64,000 bases of DNA from an uncultured Dysgonomonas sp. (GTDB lineage: Bacteria > Bacteroidota > Bacteroidia > Bacteroidales > Dysgonomonadaceae), in contig NZ_LT599032.1 in the NCBI RefSeq assembly GCF_900079725.1, forward strand, positions 3,023,956-3,087,955, given 5' to 3'. Below the pieces are notes generated by a model. The model made no database searches and had not been told where the DNA came from. It saw nothing but the letters and a program-made list of their open reading frames with translations. The position numbers and the translations under genes were made by a program. Of this stretch, positions 54,986 to 64,000 are shown piece by piece; the first letter of the stretch is position 1; every line of letters starts with the position of its first letter.

Positions 54986-55303
54986 ATGAGTAAATTACAT
55001 ATCAAAAAAGGCGATATAGTTTATGTGAATACCGGTGTCGACAAAGGTAAAACCGGCCGCGTGCTGAAAGTGTTGGTTGAAAAGAACCGCGCTATCGTTG
55101 AAGGCCTGAACATGGTATCCAAATCTACTAAGCCTAACGCTAAAAGCCCTCAGGGGGGAATAGAGAAAAAAGAAGCTGCTATTCATATCTCAAACCTTAA
55201 CGTAGTAGATCCTAAATCGGGAAAACCTACACGTATTGGTCGTAAAGAAGTGAATGGAAAGCTAGTACGTTACGCTAAAAAATCAGGGGAGGAAATTAAA
55301 TAA
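54986..55303 (+). CDS. rplX: Large-subunit ribosomal protein L24
   Basis: The 105-residue assembly initiator has a KOW motif at the N-terminus ([21 protein letters not shown]) and the [15 protein letters not shown] segment. Its last base overlaps the first of rplE (TAATG), so the two are translationally coupled. Confidence 0.97.
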   Translation: MSKLHIKKGDIVYVNTGVDKGKTGRVLKVLVEKNRAIVEGLNMVSKSTKPNAKSPQGGIEKKEAAIHISNLNVVDPKSGKPTRIGRKEVNGKLVRYAKKSGEEIK

Positions 55304-55866
55304 TGAGCAATACAACAACTCTTAGAACAGATTATAAAGACCGTATTGTAGCTTCTTTGATGAAAGAATTCGGTTATAAATCATCAATGCAGGTTCCTGT
55401 ATTGAAGAAAATAGTAATCAACCAGGGTCTTGGTATAGCAGTTGCCGATAAGAAAATAATCGAAACAGCGATTAACGAAATCACAACTATCACCGGACAA
55501 AAAGCAGTAGCGACATACTCTAAGAAAGACATCTCAAACTTCAAGTTGCGTAAGAAAATGCCTATCGGTGTGATGGTTACACTTCGCCACGACAGAATGT
55601 ATGAGTTTCTTGAAAGACTTGTACGTGTAGCATTGCCTCGTATCCGCGACTTCAAAGGTATCGAAAGCAAGCTTGATGGAAGAGGAAATTATACATTAGG
55701 TATCCAGGAGCAAATCATCTTCCCTGAAATTAATATCGACAATATTAGTCGTATTTTGGGAATGAATATTACCTTTGTAACTTCCGCGAAAACGGATGAA
55801 GAAGGGTATGCCCTGCTGAGAGAGTTCGGATTACCATTTAAGAACGCAAAAAAAGAATTGATATAA
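55303..55866 (+). CDS. rplE: Large-subunit ribosomal protein L5
   Basis: The 187-residue 5S rRNA binder of the central protuberance shows [16 protein letters not shown], the P-site loop region [15 protein letters not shown] and [15 protein letters not shown]. The start overlaps the rplX stop by one base. Confidence 0.98.
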   Translation: MSNTTTLRTDYKDRIVASLMKEFGYKSSMQVPVLKKIVINQGLGIAVADKKIIETAINEITTITGQKAVATYSKKDISNFKLRKKMPIGVMVTLRHDRMYEFLERLVRVALPRIRDFKGIESKLDGRGNYTLGIQEQIIFPEINIDNISRILGMNITFVTSAKTDEEGYALLREFGLPFKNAKKELI

Positions 55867-55867
55867 G

Positions 55868-56137
55868 ATGGCAAAAGAATCAATGAAAGCTCGTGAGGTG
55901 AAAAGAGCTAAGATGGTTGCTAAATATGCAGCTAAGAGAGCGCAACTCAAAGCCGAAGGCGATTACGAAGCGCTGCAAGCTCTACCTAAGAATGCTTCAC
56001 CAGTACGCCTGCACAACCGTTGCAGCCTCACTGGTCGTCCGAAAGGCTTTATCCGCCAGTTCGGAATTTCCCGTATCCAATTCAGGGAAATGGCTTCTAA
56101 AGGTTTGATACCGGGAGTGAAAAAAGCAAGTTGGTAA
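55868..56137 (+). CDS. rpsN: Small-subunit ribosomal protein S14, zinc-free form
   Basis: The 89-residue protein is the longer form without the CxxC-CxxC zinc ribbon; the region reads [20 protein letters not shown] with one Cys. It starts 1 bp after rplE. It is followed by an unusual 128-bp spacer carrying two palindromes before rpsH. Confidence 0.97.
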   Translation: MAKESMKAREVKRAKMVAKYAAKRAQLKAEGDYEALQALPKNASPVRLHNRCSLTGRPKGFIRQFGISRIQFREMASKGLIPGVKKASW

Positions 56138-56146
56138 AAAGACAAA

Positions 56147-56244
56147 GAATGATAAATGAAGAATTATGAATTGATGCGTTCATTCTTCATTTTTCACTCT
56201 TTTATTATAAAAACAGTTTTTAAATATTGTCCCGACAGTCGGGA
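56147..56244. repeat. Two palindromes between rpsN and rpsH
   Basis: An 18-bp imperfect inverted repeat (GAATGATAAATGAAGAAT at 56147-56164 versus 56182-56199, 16 of 18 paired) is followed by a perfect TCCCGAC-A-GTCGGGA palindrome (56230-56244). Neighbouring spacers in this operon are mostly under 25 bp, so the pair looks inserted. A broken T-rich stretch follows the first hairpin, so partial termination is possible. Confidence 0.7.
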
Positions 56245-56265
56245 TTAATTTAAATCAATTTAATC

Positions 56266-56661
56266 ATGACAGATCCAATAGCAGATTATTTGACGCGTGT
56301 AAGAAACGCCATCATGGCTGGACACAGAGTTGTAGAAATTCCGGCGTCAAATTTGAAAAAAGAGATTACAAAAATTCTCTTGGAAAAAGGCTACATACTT
56401 AACTATAAGTTTGTAGAAGAAGGACCTCAAGGCTCTATCAAAATAGCTTTGAAATACGATCCTGTAAATAAAGTGAACGCGATTAAGAAATTAATCCGTG
56501 TTTCGTCTCCAGGTCTTCGTAAATATGTAGGGTATAAAGATTTGCCTCGTGTCCTTAACGGACTGGGTATAGCTGTAGTATCTACCTCAAAAGGAGTGAT
56601 GACAGACAAAGAAGCTCGCGAGCTGAAAGTCGGCGGCGAAGTAATGTGTTATGTTTATTAA
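56266..56661 (+). CDS. rpsH: Small-subunit ribosomal protein S8
   Basis: The 131-residue 16S rRNA binder has [20 protein letters not shown] at the start and the signature [20 protein letters not shown] at the end. In E. coli S8 represses the spc operon at the L5 region; no such site was identified here. It follows the palindrome-bearing spacer. Confidence 0.97.
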   Translation: MTDPIADYLTRVRNAIMAGHRVVEIPASNLKKEITKILLEKGYILNYKFVEEGPQGSIKIALKYDPVNKVNAIKKLIRVSSPGLRKYVGYKDLPRVLNGLGIAVVSTSKGVMTDKEARELKVGGEVMCYVY

Positions 56662-56683
56662 TTAAGGGGAGGATAGTAAAGTT

Positions 56684-57238
56684 ATGTCAAGAATAGGAAA
56701 ATTACCCATAAATCTTCCGGCCGGAGTAAACATTACTGTTGGCAAGGATAATTTAGTTACAGTAAAAGGACCAAAAGGAGAACTATCGCAAGAAGTTAAT
56801 CCGGATATCAAAGTCTCTGTTGAAAATGGTGTGTTGTCAGTAACACGTCCATCTGATGAAAAAGCTCACCGTTCTTTACATGGATTGTACAGATCGTTGA
56901 TCAACAACATGATTGTTGGAGTTTCTGAAGGATATCGCAAAGAATTGGAATTAGTAGGGGTTGGTTACCGTGCGTCAAACAACGGTCAGATCTTGGAACT
57001 TTCATTAGGTTATACTCACAACATCTTTTTGATGTTGCCGAAAGAAGTAAGCCTTGAAACAAAATCGGAGAGAAACAAGAACCCGCTAATCATTTTAGAA
57101 TCTTGTGATAAACAACTGATCGGTCAGGTTTGCTCGAAAATTCGCTCATTCCGTAAACCGGAACCTTATAAAGGTAAAGGTATACGCTTTGTAGGTGAAG
57201 TTATCCGTCGCAAGTCTGGTAAAACCGCAGGTAAATAA
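56684..57238 (+). CDS. rplF: Large-subunit ribosomal protein L6
   Basis: The 184-residue protein has two similar domains near the sarcin-ricin loop. Marks are MSRIGKLPINLPAGV, VKGPKGELSQEV and the C-terminal signature PEPYKGKGIRFVGEVIRRKSGK in part. Length is normal. Confidence 0.97.
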   Translation: MSRIGKLPINLPAGVNITVGKDNLVTVKGPKGELSQEVNPDIKVSVENGVLSVTRPSDEKAHRSLHGLYRSLINNMIVGVSEGYRKELELVGVGYRASNNGQILELSLGYTHNIFLMLPKEVSLETKSERNKNPLIILESCDKQLIGQVCSKIRSFRKPEPYKGKGIRFVGEVIRRKSGKTAGK

Positions 57239-57257
57239 ATCATAAACTGTAGTAATC

Positions 57258-57602
57258 ATGGCAACAAAGACAGATAAAAGAAATAAAATAAAATTACGCG
57301 TACGCGGAAAGATCTCAGGAACTACCGAACGTCCGCGTCTGACAGTGTTCAGAAGCAACAAGCAAATATATGCGCAAGTTATCGACGATCTTACAGGTAA
57401 GACTTTGGCAGCAGCTTCGTCTCTTAAAATAGCAGACAAAGCTCCTAAAAAAGAAATAGCTGCGAAAGTTGGCGAACTAATTGCTAAGAGTGCTCAGGAA
57501 GCTGGTGTAACAACTGTGGTATTTGACCGTAACGGTTACCTGTACCATGGTAGAATTAAAGAATTGGCAGATGCTGCCCGTAACGGTGGACTTAAATTTT
57601 AA
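57258..57602 (+). CDS. rplR: Large-subunit ribosomal protein L18
   Basis: The 114-residue 5S rRNA binder shows [40 protein letters not shown] and [21 protein letters not shown]. It lies 5 bp before rpsE. Confidence 0.97.
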   Translation: MATKTDKRNKIKLRVRGKISGTTERPRLTVFRSNKQIYAQVIDDLTGKTLAAASSLKIADKAPKKEIAAKVGELIAKSAQEAGVTTVVFDRNGYLYHGRIKELADAARNGGLKF

Positions 57603-57607
57603 TAGAC

Positions 57608-58126
57608 ATGGCAGGAGTTAACAATAGAGTAAAATCGACCAACGATATCGAATTAAAAGACAGGCTAGTTGCGATCAACCGTGTTACTAAAGTGACAAAA
57701 GGGGGACGTACATTCAGTTTCGCTGCTATCGTAGTGGTAGGAAATGAAGATGGTATAGTAGGCTGGGGTCTTGGTAAAGCTGGTGAAGTAACGACAGCTA
57801 TAGCTAAAGGAGTTGAAGCTGCTAAGAAAAACCTTATCAAAGTTCCGGTACTTAAAGGAACAGTACCTCACGAGCAAGTTGCCCGTTTTGGAGGATCTGA
57901 AGTACTTATTCGTCCGGCTGCTCCCGGTACAGGGGTGAAAGCAGGGGGTGCGATGCGTGCCGTGCTAGAGAGTGTAGGTGTAACAGACGTATTGGCAAAA
58001 TCGAAAGGTTCGTCAAACCCTCACAACCTTGTGAAGGCTACTATCGAAGCTTTAGGCGAGCTGAGAGATGCATACACTGTAGCTCAGAACAGAGGTATTT
58101 CTATGGAAAAAGTGTTTAAAGGTTAA
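57608..58126 (+). CDS. rpsE: Small-subunit ribosomal protein S5
   Basis: The 172-residue fidelity protein has the double-stranded-RNA-like domain with [21 protein letters not shown] and [17 protein letters not shown] (about 57-73), then [20 protein letters not shown]. The order rplR-rpsE-rpmD is standard. Confidence 0.98.
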   Translation: MAGVNNRVKSTNDIELKDRLVAINRVTKVTKGGRTFSFAAIVVVGNEDGIVGWGLGKAGEVTTAIAKGVEAAKKNLIKVPVLKGTVPHEQVARFGGSEVLIRPAAPGTGVKAGGAMRAVLESVGVTDVLAKSKGSSNPHNLVKATIEALGELRDAYTVAQNRGISMEKVFKG

Positions 58127-58144
58127 TTTGCAAAGAAAATTATT

Positions 58145-58321
58145 ATGGCAAAGATTAAAGTTAAACAAGTTAAGAGCAGAATCAAGTGTCCGAAAGACCA
58201 AAAATTAACTTTAGACGCTCTTGGGCTGAAAAAGTTGAACCGTGTAGTAGAACATGAAGATACACCTGCTATCAGAGGGATGATCAACAAAGTACACCAT
58301 TTGGTTACTATTGTAGAGTAA
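58145..58321 (+). CDS. rpmD: Large-subunit ribosomal protein L30
   Basis: The 58-residue frame starts MAKIKVKQVKSRIKCPK and contains LDALGLKKLNRVVEHEDTPA and INKVHHLVTIVE, the full L30 pattern. It lies 18 bp after rpsE and 30 bp before rplO. Confidence 0.96.
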   Translation: MAKIKVKQVKSRIKCPKDQKLTLDALGLKKLNRVVEHEDTPAIRGMINKVHHLVTIVE

Positions 58322-58351
58322 TTTAGTTTATAAGATAAAAAATATAAAAAT

Positions 58352-58801
58352 ATGAGTTTATCAAATTTGAGACCTGCTGAAGGATCAACTAAAACCGGAA
58401 AAAGAATCGGACGTGGTACGGGTTCAGGATTAGGTGGCACTTCCACAAGAGGTCATAAAGGAGCTAAGTCCAGATCAGGTTATTCTAAGAAGATCGGATT
58501 TGAAGGAGGGCAGATGCCTATCCAACGCCGTTTGCCTAAATTCGGATTTAAAAACATAAACCGAGTAGAATACAAAGCTATCAATCTGGATGTATTGCAA
58601 CGTTTGGCAGAAACTAAGAACCTTGCTAAAATCGATATTCAGACATTGATCGATGCAGGCTTTATTTCTTCCAATCAATTAGTGAAAATATTAGGAAACG
58701 GAGCCATCACTACAAAGGTAGATGTTGAAGCTCACGCTTTCTCAAAAACAGCAGAAGCTGCAATTCAAGCAATAGGTGGAACAGTAACTAAACTGAAGTA
58801 A
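58352..58801 (+). CDS. rplO: Large-subunit ribosomal protein L15
   Basis: The 149-residue protein has the Gly/Arg-rich N-terminal extension (GKRIGRGTGSGLGGTSTRGH) that threads into 23S rRNA and the conserved FEGGQMPIQRRLPKFGF. Its stop codon overlaps no gene; secY starts 1 bp later. Confidence 0.97.
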   Translation: MSLSNLRPAEGSTKTGKRIGRGTGSGLGGTSTRGHKGAKSRSGYSKKIGFEGGQMPIQRRLPKFGFKNINRVEYKAINLDVLQRLAETKNLAKIDIQTLIDAGFISSNQLVKILGNGAITTKVDVEAHAFSKTAEAAIQAIGGTVTKLK

Positions 58802-58802
58802 G

Positions 58803-60119
58803 ATGGGATTAGTAAAAACACTGGAAAATATATGGAAGATTGAGGATCTTAGAAAAAGACTCATGATTACCTTCTTTTTCGTGGTGATCTATCGCTTCGG
58901 AGTTCATATCGTTCTGCCAGGAGTAGACCCGGAAGCTCTTAATGCCCTTCAGGCTAAGACTTCAGGGGGTATTCTGGACATATTGAACATGTTCTCGGGA
59001 GGTGCATTTGCTAATGCATCAATTTTTGCATTGGGTATTATGCCTTATATCTCTGCTTCTATCGTTATGCAGTTGTTGGGTATGGCTGTGCCATATTTCC
59101 AAAAGCTACAACGTGAAGGAGAAAGCGGGCGTACCAAAATGAACCAGTACACACGTTATCTGACAGTAGCTATTCTCCTATTCCAGGGGCCGGCTTACCT
59201 GTTGGGTGCGTTGGGTGCAGCAGCTCCTACTTCATGGGAATTTCTTATTCCTTCAACCATTATTTTGGCCGGAGGTAGTATGTTTGTTCTTTGGTTAGGA
59301 GAGCGCATTACAGATAAAGGTATCGGAAACGGAGTCTCTTTCATCATTTTGGTGGGTATTATAGCCCGTCTGCCACATGCGCTTATCGGTGAATTTTCTT
59401 CACGTCTGGCAAGCCAGGGAGGCGGATTGGTAATGTTCCTTGCAGAGATTGTGTTCTTGTTACTTATTATTTGCGGTGCAATTCTGTTGGTACAAGGTAC
59501 ACGCCGTATACCAGTACAATATGCAAAAAGAGTTGTAGGAAACAAACAATATGGAGGTGCACGTCAGTATATACCATTGAAGGTTAATGCTGCTAACGTG
59601 ATGCCGATCATCTTTGCTCAGGCAATTATGTTTGTGCCTATCTCTATTGCGGGATTCTCTACCGAAAAAGGCGGATTCTGGGGTTCATTTATGGATCATA
59701 CCAGTGTAGCATACAATGTTGTGTTTGCATTCCTAATCATTGCTTTCACATGGTTCTACACAGCTGTGACTATAAACCCTGTGCAGATGGCTGATGAACT
59801 GAAACGTAATAACGGATTTATACCGGGTATCAAGCCTGGGAAGAAAACAGCAGATTATATCGATTCTATTATGTCTCGTATAACATTCCCAGGATCATTG
59901 TTCCTGGCTATGGTTGCTATTCTTCCTGCGTTTGCCAGCTACTTTGGTGTGAGTCGTGAATTTTCACAATTCTTTGGAGGAACATCATTGTTAATCCTTG
60001 TTGGGGTTGTGTTGGATACATTACAGCAGATCGAAAGTCACTTGTTGATGAGACATTATGACGGTTTATTGAAATCGGGAAGAATCAAAGGTCGTTCTGG
60101 TTCAATTGCAGCATATTAA
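58803..60119 (+). CDS. secY: Protein translocase subunit SecY
   Basis: The 438-residue ten-helix protein forms the inner-membrane secretion pore. It starts with an IEDLRKRLMITFFFVVIYR-type helix and carries the plug region (GGILDILNMFSGGAF), GIMPYISASIVMQLL and the cytosolic loop RRIPVQYAKRVVG. It starts 1 bp after rplO. A GGAGG-like sequence precedes map just after it. Confidence 0.97.
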   Translation: MGLVKTLENIWKIEDLRKRLMITFFFVVIYRFGVHIVLPGVDPEALNALQAKTSGGILDILNMFSGGAFANASIFALGIMPYISASIVMQLLGMAVPYFQKLQREGESGRTKMNQYTRYLTVAILLFQGPAYLLGALGAAAPTSWEFLIPSTIILAGGSMFVLWLGERITDKGIGNGVSFIILVGIIARLPHALIGEFSSRLASQGGGLVMFLAEIVFLLLIICGAILLVQGTRRIPVQYAKRVVGNKQYGGARQYIPLKVNAANVMPIIFAQAIMFVPISIAGFSTEKGGFWGSFMDHTSVAYNVVFAFLIIAFTWFYTAVTINPVQMADELKRNNGFIPGIKPGKKTADYIDSIMSRITFPGSLFLAMVAILPAFASYFGVSREFSQFFGGTSLLILVGVVLDTLQQIESHLLMRHYDGLLKSGRIKGRSGSIAAY

Positions 60120-60130
60120 GGAGGTTATAA

Positions 60131-60931
60131 ATGATATTTCTGAAAACAGACGAAGAGATCGAATTGATGCGCGAAGCCAATCGCCTTGTAGGTATGACCT
60201 TGGGCGAAATGGCAAAGCATATAAAACCGGGTATCACTCCGGCTCAATTAGATAAAATTGCGAAAGAATTTATACAGGATCATGGAGCCAGACCTTCCTT
60301 CTTGGGATATAAGGGTGCTCCGGGCGCTGTGGATTTCCCGGGTGCGATTTGTGCTTCAGTTAATGAACAGGTTGTGCATGGATTTCCAACAGACTATGTT
60401 CTTAAAGACGGTGATATTATTTCTGTCGATTGTGGTACGGAGAAAAACGGATTTTGCGGCGATTCGGCCTACACATTTTGCGTAGGAGAAGTTGCCGAAG
60501 ACGTGAAGGCTTTGCTCAGGGCAACGAAAGAAGCACTTTATAAAGGAATAGAAAAGGCAGTAGATGGTAATCGCATAGGCGATATCGGTGATGCCGTTCA
60601 GACATATTGTGAGAAGCGTGGTTATTCGGTCGTTCGTGAACTGGTAGGACATGGTATAGGGCGTAAGATGCATGAAGCACCTGAAGTTCCTAACTATGGC
60701 AGACGGGGTACAGGTCCCTTACTTAAAAAGGGGATGTGTATAGCAATAGAGCCGATGATTAACATGGGAAGCAAGAATGTTGTTTTCGAAAGCGATGGTT
60801 GGACTATCAGAACCCGTGATCGTAAACCTTCGGCCCACTTCGAGCATACTGTGGCTATTCGTCAGGGTAAAGCTGATATTTTATCAACATTTGAATTTGT
60901 AGAAGCTGTTTTAGGAAATAACGCAATTTAA
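60131..60931 (+). CDS. map: Methionine aminopeptidase, type I
   Basis: The 266-residue enzyme removes the initiator methionine. Metal ligands are visible: Asp100 (SVDCGTE), Asp111 (CGDSAYTF), His174 (GHGIGRKMHE), Glu207 (IEPMI) and Glu238 (HFEHTVAI); His83 (VVHGFP) contacts substrate. It sits between secY and infA, with adk absent. GGAGG at 60120-60124 is one of the few strong ribosome-binding sites in the window. Confidence 0.97.
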   Translation: MIFLKTDEEIELMREANRLVGMTLGEMAKHIKPGITPAQLDKIAKEFIQDHGARPSFLGYKGAPGAVDFPGAICASVNEQVVHGFPTDYVLKDGDIISVDCGTEKNGFCGDSAYTFCVGEVAEDVKALLRATKEALYKGIEKAVDGNRIGDIGDAVQTYCEKRGYSVVRELVGHGIGRKMHEAPEVPNYGRRGTGPLLKKGMCIAIEPMINMGSKNVVFESDGWTIRTRDRKPSAHFEHTVAIRQGKADILSTFEFVEAVLGNNAI

Positions 60932-60949
60932 AAACCTTTTATTATATAT

Positions 60950-61168
60950 ATGGCTAAACAGGCAGCAATAGAACAAGACGGAGTGATCGTAGAAGCACTA
61001 TCAAACGCGATGTTTCGTGTCGAACTTGAAAACGGACATGAAATAACAGCGCACATCTCAGGAAAGATGCGTATGCACTATATCAAAATACTTCCGGGAG
61101 ATAGAGTACGTGTGGAAATGTCACCCTATGATTTATCAAAAGGACGGATTTCATTCAGATACAAATAA
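60950..61168 (+). CDS. infA: Translation initiation factor IF-1
   Basis: The 72-residue OB-fold protein blocks the A site during initiation. It shows [23 protein letters not shown] and [21 protein letters not shown] in part. Length is exact for the family. It lies between map and rpmJ. Confidence 0.97.
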   Translation: MAKQAAIEQDGVIVEALSNAMFRVELENGHEITAHISGKMRMHYIKILPGDRVRVEMSPYDLSKGRISFRYK

Positions 61169-61179
61169 AAAACAAACAT

Positions 61180-61296
61180 ATGAAAGTAAGAGCATCATTG
61201 AAGAAGCGTACTGCTGATTGCAAAATTGTCAGAAGAAAAGGACGCTTATACGTTATTAACAAAAAAAATCCTAAGTACAAACAACGTCAGGGATAA
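61180..61296 (+). CDS. rpmJ: Large-subunit ribosomal protein L36, zinc-free form
   Basis: The 38-residue frame reads [19 protein letters not shown] and ends [10 protein letters not shown]. Of the four zinc ligands of the classical form, only one Cys remains; the others are Thr11, Asn27 and Tyr33. This is the C-minus variant. Confidence 0.96.
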   Translation: MKVRASLKKRTADCKIVRRKGRLYVINKKNPKYKQRQG

Positions 61297-61301
61297 TTTA
61301 T

Positions 61302-61309
61302 TAATTTTG
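61302..61309 (+). promoter_or_regulatory. Possible internal promoter before rpsM
   Basis: TAATTTTG matches TAnnTTTG in the 33-bp spacer between rpmJ and rpsM, 20 bp before the rpsM start codon. It could drive the alpha section separately. Confidence 0.4.
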
Positions 61310-61329
61310 CAAATTAATCGAAAAAATAT

Positions 61330-61710
61330 ATGGCAATAAGAATAGTTGGTGTCGATTTACCACAAAATAAAAGAGGCGAAATAGCCTTGACATACATTTA
61401 TGGTATCGGACGTAGTTCTGCTAACAAAATCCTTGCTGAAGCAGGAATAGACAAAGATGTCAAAGTAAAAGACTGGAATGATGATCAGGCAGGTAAAGTG
61501 CGTGAAATCATCGCTGCCCAGTTTAAAGTAGAAGGGGACTTGCGTTCGGAAGTACAGCTTAATATCAAGCGATTGATGGATATAGGCTGTTACAGAGGTA
61601 TCCGTCACCGTATTGGTCTACCTTTGAGAGGTCAGAGTACTAAAAATAATGCCCGTACACGTAAGGGTAGAAAGAAAACTGTTGCTAACAAGAAAAAAGC
61701 TACAAAATAA
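61330..61710 (+). CDS. rpsM: Small-subunit ribosomal protein S13
   Basis: The 126-residue head protein bridges to L5. It has [21 protein letters not shown], the helix-two-turn-helix [19 protein letters not shown] and a Lys-rich tail ([15 protein letters not shown]) that reaches the P-site tRNA. Confidence 0.98.
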   Translation: MAIRIVGVDLPQNKRGEIALTYIYGIGRSSANKILAEAGIDKDVKVKDWNDDQAGKVREIIAAQFKVEGDLRSEVQLNIKRLMDIGCYRGIRHRIGLPLRGQSTKNNARTRKGRKKTVANKKKATK

Positions 61711-61720
61711 TTAATTTGAT

Positions 61721-62110
61721 ATGGCAAAGAAAACAGTCGCAGCGAAAAAGAGAAACGTTAAAGTGGATGCTACAGGACAAGCTCATGTACATTCTTCTTT
61801 CAACAATATCATTATTTCGATTACAAACAGCGATGGCCAGGTAATCAGCTGGTCTTCGGCAGGGAAAATGGGATTCAGAAGTTCGAAGAAGAACACCCCG
61901 TACGCAGCTCAAATGGCAGCATCAGATTGTGCTAAAGTTGCATTTGACTTAGGATTGAGAAAAGTAAAAGTGTATGTAAAAGGACCGGGCAACGGACGTG
62001 AGTCTGCTATCCGTACTATCCATGCAGCAGGAATAGAAGTGACAGAAATCGTTGACGTTACTCCACTTCCTCACAATGGATGTCGTCCTCCAAAACACAG
62101 AAGAGTTTAA
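61721..62110 (+). CDS. rpsK: Small-subunit ribosomal protein S11
   Basis: The 129-residue platform protein carries [37 protein letters not shown] and the terminal [12 protein letters not shown]-like end ([15 protein letters not shown]). It is followed by a 109-bp spacer before rpsD. Confidence 0.98.
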   Translation: MAKKTVAAKKRNVKVDATGQAHVHSSFNNIIISITNSDGQVISWSSAGKMGFRSSKKNTPYAAQMAASDCAKVAFDLGLRKVKVYVKGPGNGRESAIRTIHAAGIEVTEIVDVTPLPHNGCRPPKHRRV

Positions 62111-62219
62111 TCAAAATTTTAAATTTGGAACTTAAATTGTGATTTTGATTGCAAGTTAACCCTCTCTGTAATCGCGGCTGCACAATTTCAGCTTTCATCA
62201 ATTATTAATTAGAAAAGAA
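62111..62219 (+). promoter_or_regulatory. rpsK-rpsD spacer with possible promoter
   Basis: TAAATTTG at 62119-62126 matches the -7 consensus. The remaining 90 nt could be an rpsD leader; GCGGCTGC and nearby GC-rich words stand out in an AT-rich context. S4 is a known feedback regulator in other phyla; here this is conjecture. Confidence 0.35.
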
Positions 62220-62828
62220 ATGGCAAGATATACTGGACCAAAATCAAAAATCGCCCGTAAATTCGGAGAGCCAATATTCGGACCTGACAAAGTTCTTTCT
62301 AAAAAGAACTATCCTCCCGGACAACACGGAAACGGAAGGAAGAAAAAATCGTCGGAGTACGGTATTCAATTACGTGAAAAGCAAAAAGCAAAATACACAT
62401 ATGGTGTGCTTGAAAGACAATTCCGTAATATGTTTGACAAAGCACTTTCATCACGTGGTATCACAGGTGAAGTGTTGCTTCAAATGTTGGAATCAAGATT
62501 GGATAACATCGTTTTCCGTCTTGGAATAGCACCTACGAGAGCAGCTGCCCGTCAGCTTGTATCTCACCGTCACATAACTGTTGACGGCTCAGTCGTGAAT
62601 ATTCCGTCTTATACAATCAAACCGGGACAATTGATCGCAGTTCGTGAGAAATCAAAATCTCTCGAAGTAGTAAGCGAAGCATTGTCTGGGTTTAACCATA
62701 GCAAATACCCTTGGATCGAATGGGATGCAGCATCTATGACAGGTAAGTTTCTTCACCTGCCAGAGAGAGCAGATATCCCTGAAAACATTAAAGAGCAGTT
62801 GATCGTAGAGTTGTATTCTAAAAATTAA
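62220..62828 (+). CDS. rpsD: Small-subunit ribosomal protein S4, zinc-free form
   Basis: The 202-residue 16S rRNA binder lacks the N-terminal CxxC zinc knuckle. The S4 RNA-binding core is clear ([40 protein letters not shown]). Length is normal. It lies 8 bp before rpoA. Confidence 0.98.
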   Translation: MARYTGPKSKIARKFGEPIFGPDKVLSKKNYPPGQHGNGRKKKSSEYGIQLREKQKAKYTYGVLERQFRNMFDKALSSRGITGEVLLQMLESRLDNIVFRLGIAPTRAAARQLVSHRHITVDGSVVNIPSYTIKPGQLIAVREKSKSLEVVSEALSGFNHSKYPWIEWDAASMTGKFLHLPERADIPENIKEQLIVELYSKN

Positions 62829-62836
62829 TTAAATTC

Positions 62837-63829
62837 ATGGCTATATTAGCATTTCAAAAACCGGATAAAGTATTGATGTTAGAAGCGGACGATTTCTTCG
62901 GAAAATTCGAATTTCGTCCCTTAGAACCCGGATATGGTATTACCGTTGGTAATGCTTTACGCCGTATTCTGCTTTCATCTCTTGAAGGTTTTGCTATCAC
63001 TTCTATAAAAATCGACGGTGTTGAACATGAATTTGCCACCGTACCGGGAGTTATAGAAGATGTTACAAATATCATTCTGAATCTGAAACAAGTACGTTTC
63101 AAGCAGATAGTAGAAGAGATCGAAAACGAGAAGGTGAGTATTACAGTCTCAGGTGCCGAAGTATTCAAAGCTGGAGATATTGGAAAGCATCTGTCAGGAT
63201 TTGAAGTATTGAACCCTGACTTGGAAATCTGTCATTTAGACAAGAACGCAAGCTTCCAAATCGAATTGAATATTAACAAAGGCCGTGGATACGTACCTGC
63301 TGATGAAAATCGCAATCTGTCCGACGATGTTAATGTTATAGCTATTGATTCTATTTATACTCCCATCCGTAATGTGAAATACTCGATAGAAAATTATCGT
63401 GTAGAACAAAAAACGGACTATGAGAAACTTGTTATAGAAATAGCAACCGACGGATCTATTCATCCAAAGGATGCATTGAAAGAAGCTGCAAAGATTCTTA
63501 TCCACCACTTTATGTTGTTCTCTGATGAGAAGATTCTCCTTGAACAAAGCGAAGTAGATGGAAACGAAGAATTCGATGAAGAAATTCTGCATATGCGTCA
63601 GCTGCTTAAGACTAAGTTATCTGATATGAACCTTTCGGTTCGTGCCCTTAACTGTTTGAAGTCGGCAGAGGTAGAAACGCTGGGCGAATTAGTGCAATTC
63701 AATAAGAATGATCTTCTTAAATTCAGAAACTTTGGTAAGAAATCACTTACCGAACTTGATGAACTATTGGATAGCCTGAGCCTGTCTTTCGGTATGGATA
63801 TTTCTAAATATAAATTAGATAAAGATTAG
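62837..63829 (+). CDS. rpoA: DNA-directed RNA polymerase alpha subunit
   Basis: The 330-residue subunit has an N-terminal dimerisation and assembly domain ([21 protein letters not shown] in part, [24 protein letters not shown]) and a C-terminal domain (about 255-320: [36 protein letters not shown]) that contacts promoters and activators. The linker is short and acidic. It precedes rplQ by 8 bp. Confidence 0.98.
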   Translation: MAILAFQKPDKVLMLEADDFFGKFEFRPLEPGYGITVGNALRRILLSSLEGFAITSIKIDGVEHEFATVPGVIEDVTNIILNLKQVRFKQIVEEIENEKVSITVSGAEVFKAGDIGKHLSGFEVLNPDLEICHLDKNASFQIELNINKGRGYVPADENRNLSDDVNVIAIDSIYTPIRNVKYSIENYRVEQKTDYEKLVIEIATDGSIHPKDALKEAAKILIHHFMLFSDEKILLEQSEVDGNEEFDEEILHMRQLLKTKLSDMNLSVRALNCLKSAEVETLGELVQFNKNDLLKFRNFGKKSLTELDELLDSLSLSFGMDISKYKLDKD

Positions 63830-63837
63830 TAAGCGAC

Positions 63838-64000
63838 ATGAGACATAATAAAAAATTTAATCATTTAGGGCGTACCAGCTCACACAGAAATGCCATGCTG
63901 GCTAATATGTGTGTATCTCTGATCATGAGCCCTAATAAACGTATCTTTACGACCGTGGCCAAAGCGAAAGCTTTGAAGAAGGTTATAGAGCCGATGATTA
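63838..64000 (+). CDS. rplQ: Large-subunit ribosomal protein L17 (partial)
   Basis: The frame starts [21 protein letters not shown] and continues to the window end (54 codons) without a stop. The pattern [16 protein letters not shown]...SLI...[19 protein letters not shown] is characteristic of L17. The C-terminal half is outside the window. Confidence 0.96.
   Translation, partial: MRHNKKFNHLGRTSSHRNAMLANMCVSLIMSPNKRIFTTVAKAKALKKVIEPMI

Noticed and set aside
46133-64000. Search for tRNA genes or tuf within the ribosomal cluster
   Set aside because: No cloverleaf-like sequence or tuf gene was seen; all sizeable gaps are accounted for by spacers and hairpins.

Overview
The window looks like a chromosomal segment of a Bacteroidetes (Bacteroidales) bacterium. 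The reasons are: recurrent TAnnTTTG-type -7 promoter boxes with few Shine-Dalgarno sequences, TonB-type outer-membrane beta-barrel proteins, FISUMP and Ig-like surface proteins, a periplasmic-TPR/AraC hybrid regulator, zinc-ligand-free forms of L36, S14 and S4, and a str-S10-spc-alpha ribosomal cluster in the order usual for this phylum (no tuf between fusA and rpsJ; map and infA after secY). A Dysgonomonas-like member of the Dysgonomonadaceae is my best guess, from recollection only.

Region 1, 1-16.4 kb, is accessory and surface-oriented. It opens with a (TC)n microsatellite next to a diverged copy of the leader of the first gene. Two secreted proteins follow on the minus strand, a FISUMP-domain protein and a 1019-residue Ig-like repeat protein whose gene carries near-identical 225-bp repeats; both share one N-terminal module. 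Next come a membrane protein, an AraC/TPR hybrid regulator and a divergent outer-membrane beta-barrel protein, then an aldo/keto reductase, a divergent tyrosine phenol-lyase/tryptophanase-family enzyme, a Lys/Ala-rich secreted protein, an ECF sigma operon and a frameshifted CPBP-protease remnant.

Region 2, 16.4-32.6 kb, is mostly housekeeping and envelope: a 1305-residue AsmA/TamB-like protein with about five repeated modules, coaBC, an MFS transporter, a POT peptide transporter, a UDG-family glycosylase, gltX-waaA, a PgpH-like HD phosphohydrolase, a C1 peptidase and a Dabb lipoprotein.

Region 3, 32.6-36.5 kb, is a compact sulfur/redox operon: a MarR regulator, a four-domain CoA-disulfide reductase-rhodanese-TusA-DsrE protein, a DUF6132 protein, a 54-residue cysteine-bearing membrane peptide and a lipoprotein thioredoxin. 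A perfect TTGCTA-A-TAGCAA palindrome sits just before the reductase, and a half-matching copy lies in the marR promoter region. I consider this the most coherent candidate system.

Region 4, 36.5-45.8 kb, holds marC, a repeat-packed 0.95-kb intergenic region with two palindromic elements, nadE, a DUF1444-like protein, a flavodoxin-fold oxidoreductase, an esterase, an MFS exporter and a FadL-family porin.

Region 5, 46-64 kb, is the ribosomal supercluster from rpsL to a truncated rplQ. It includes rpmD and rpmJ, a strong hairpin between fusA and rpsJ, and two palindromic sequences lodged between rpsN and rpsH. No tRNA, rRNA, CRISPR array or intact insertion sequence was seen.
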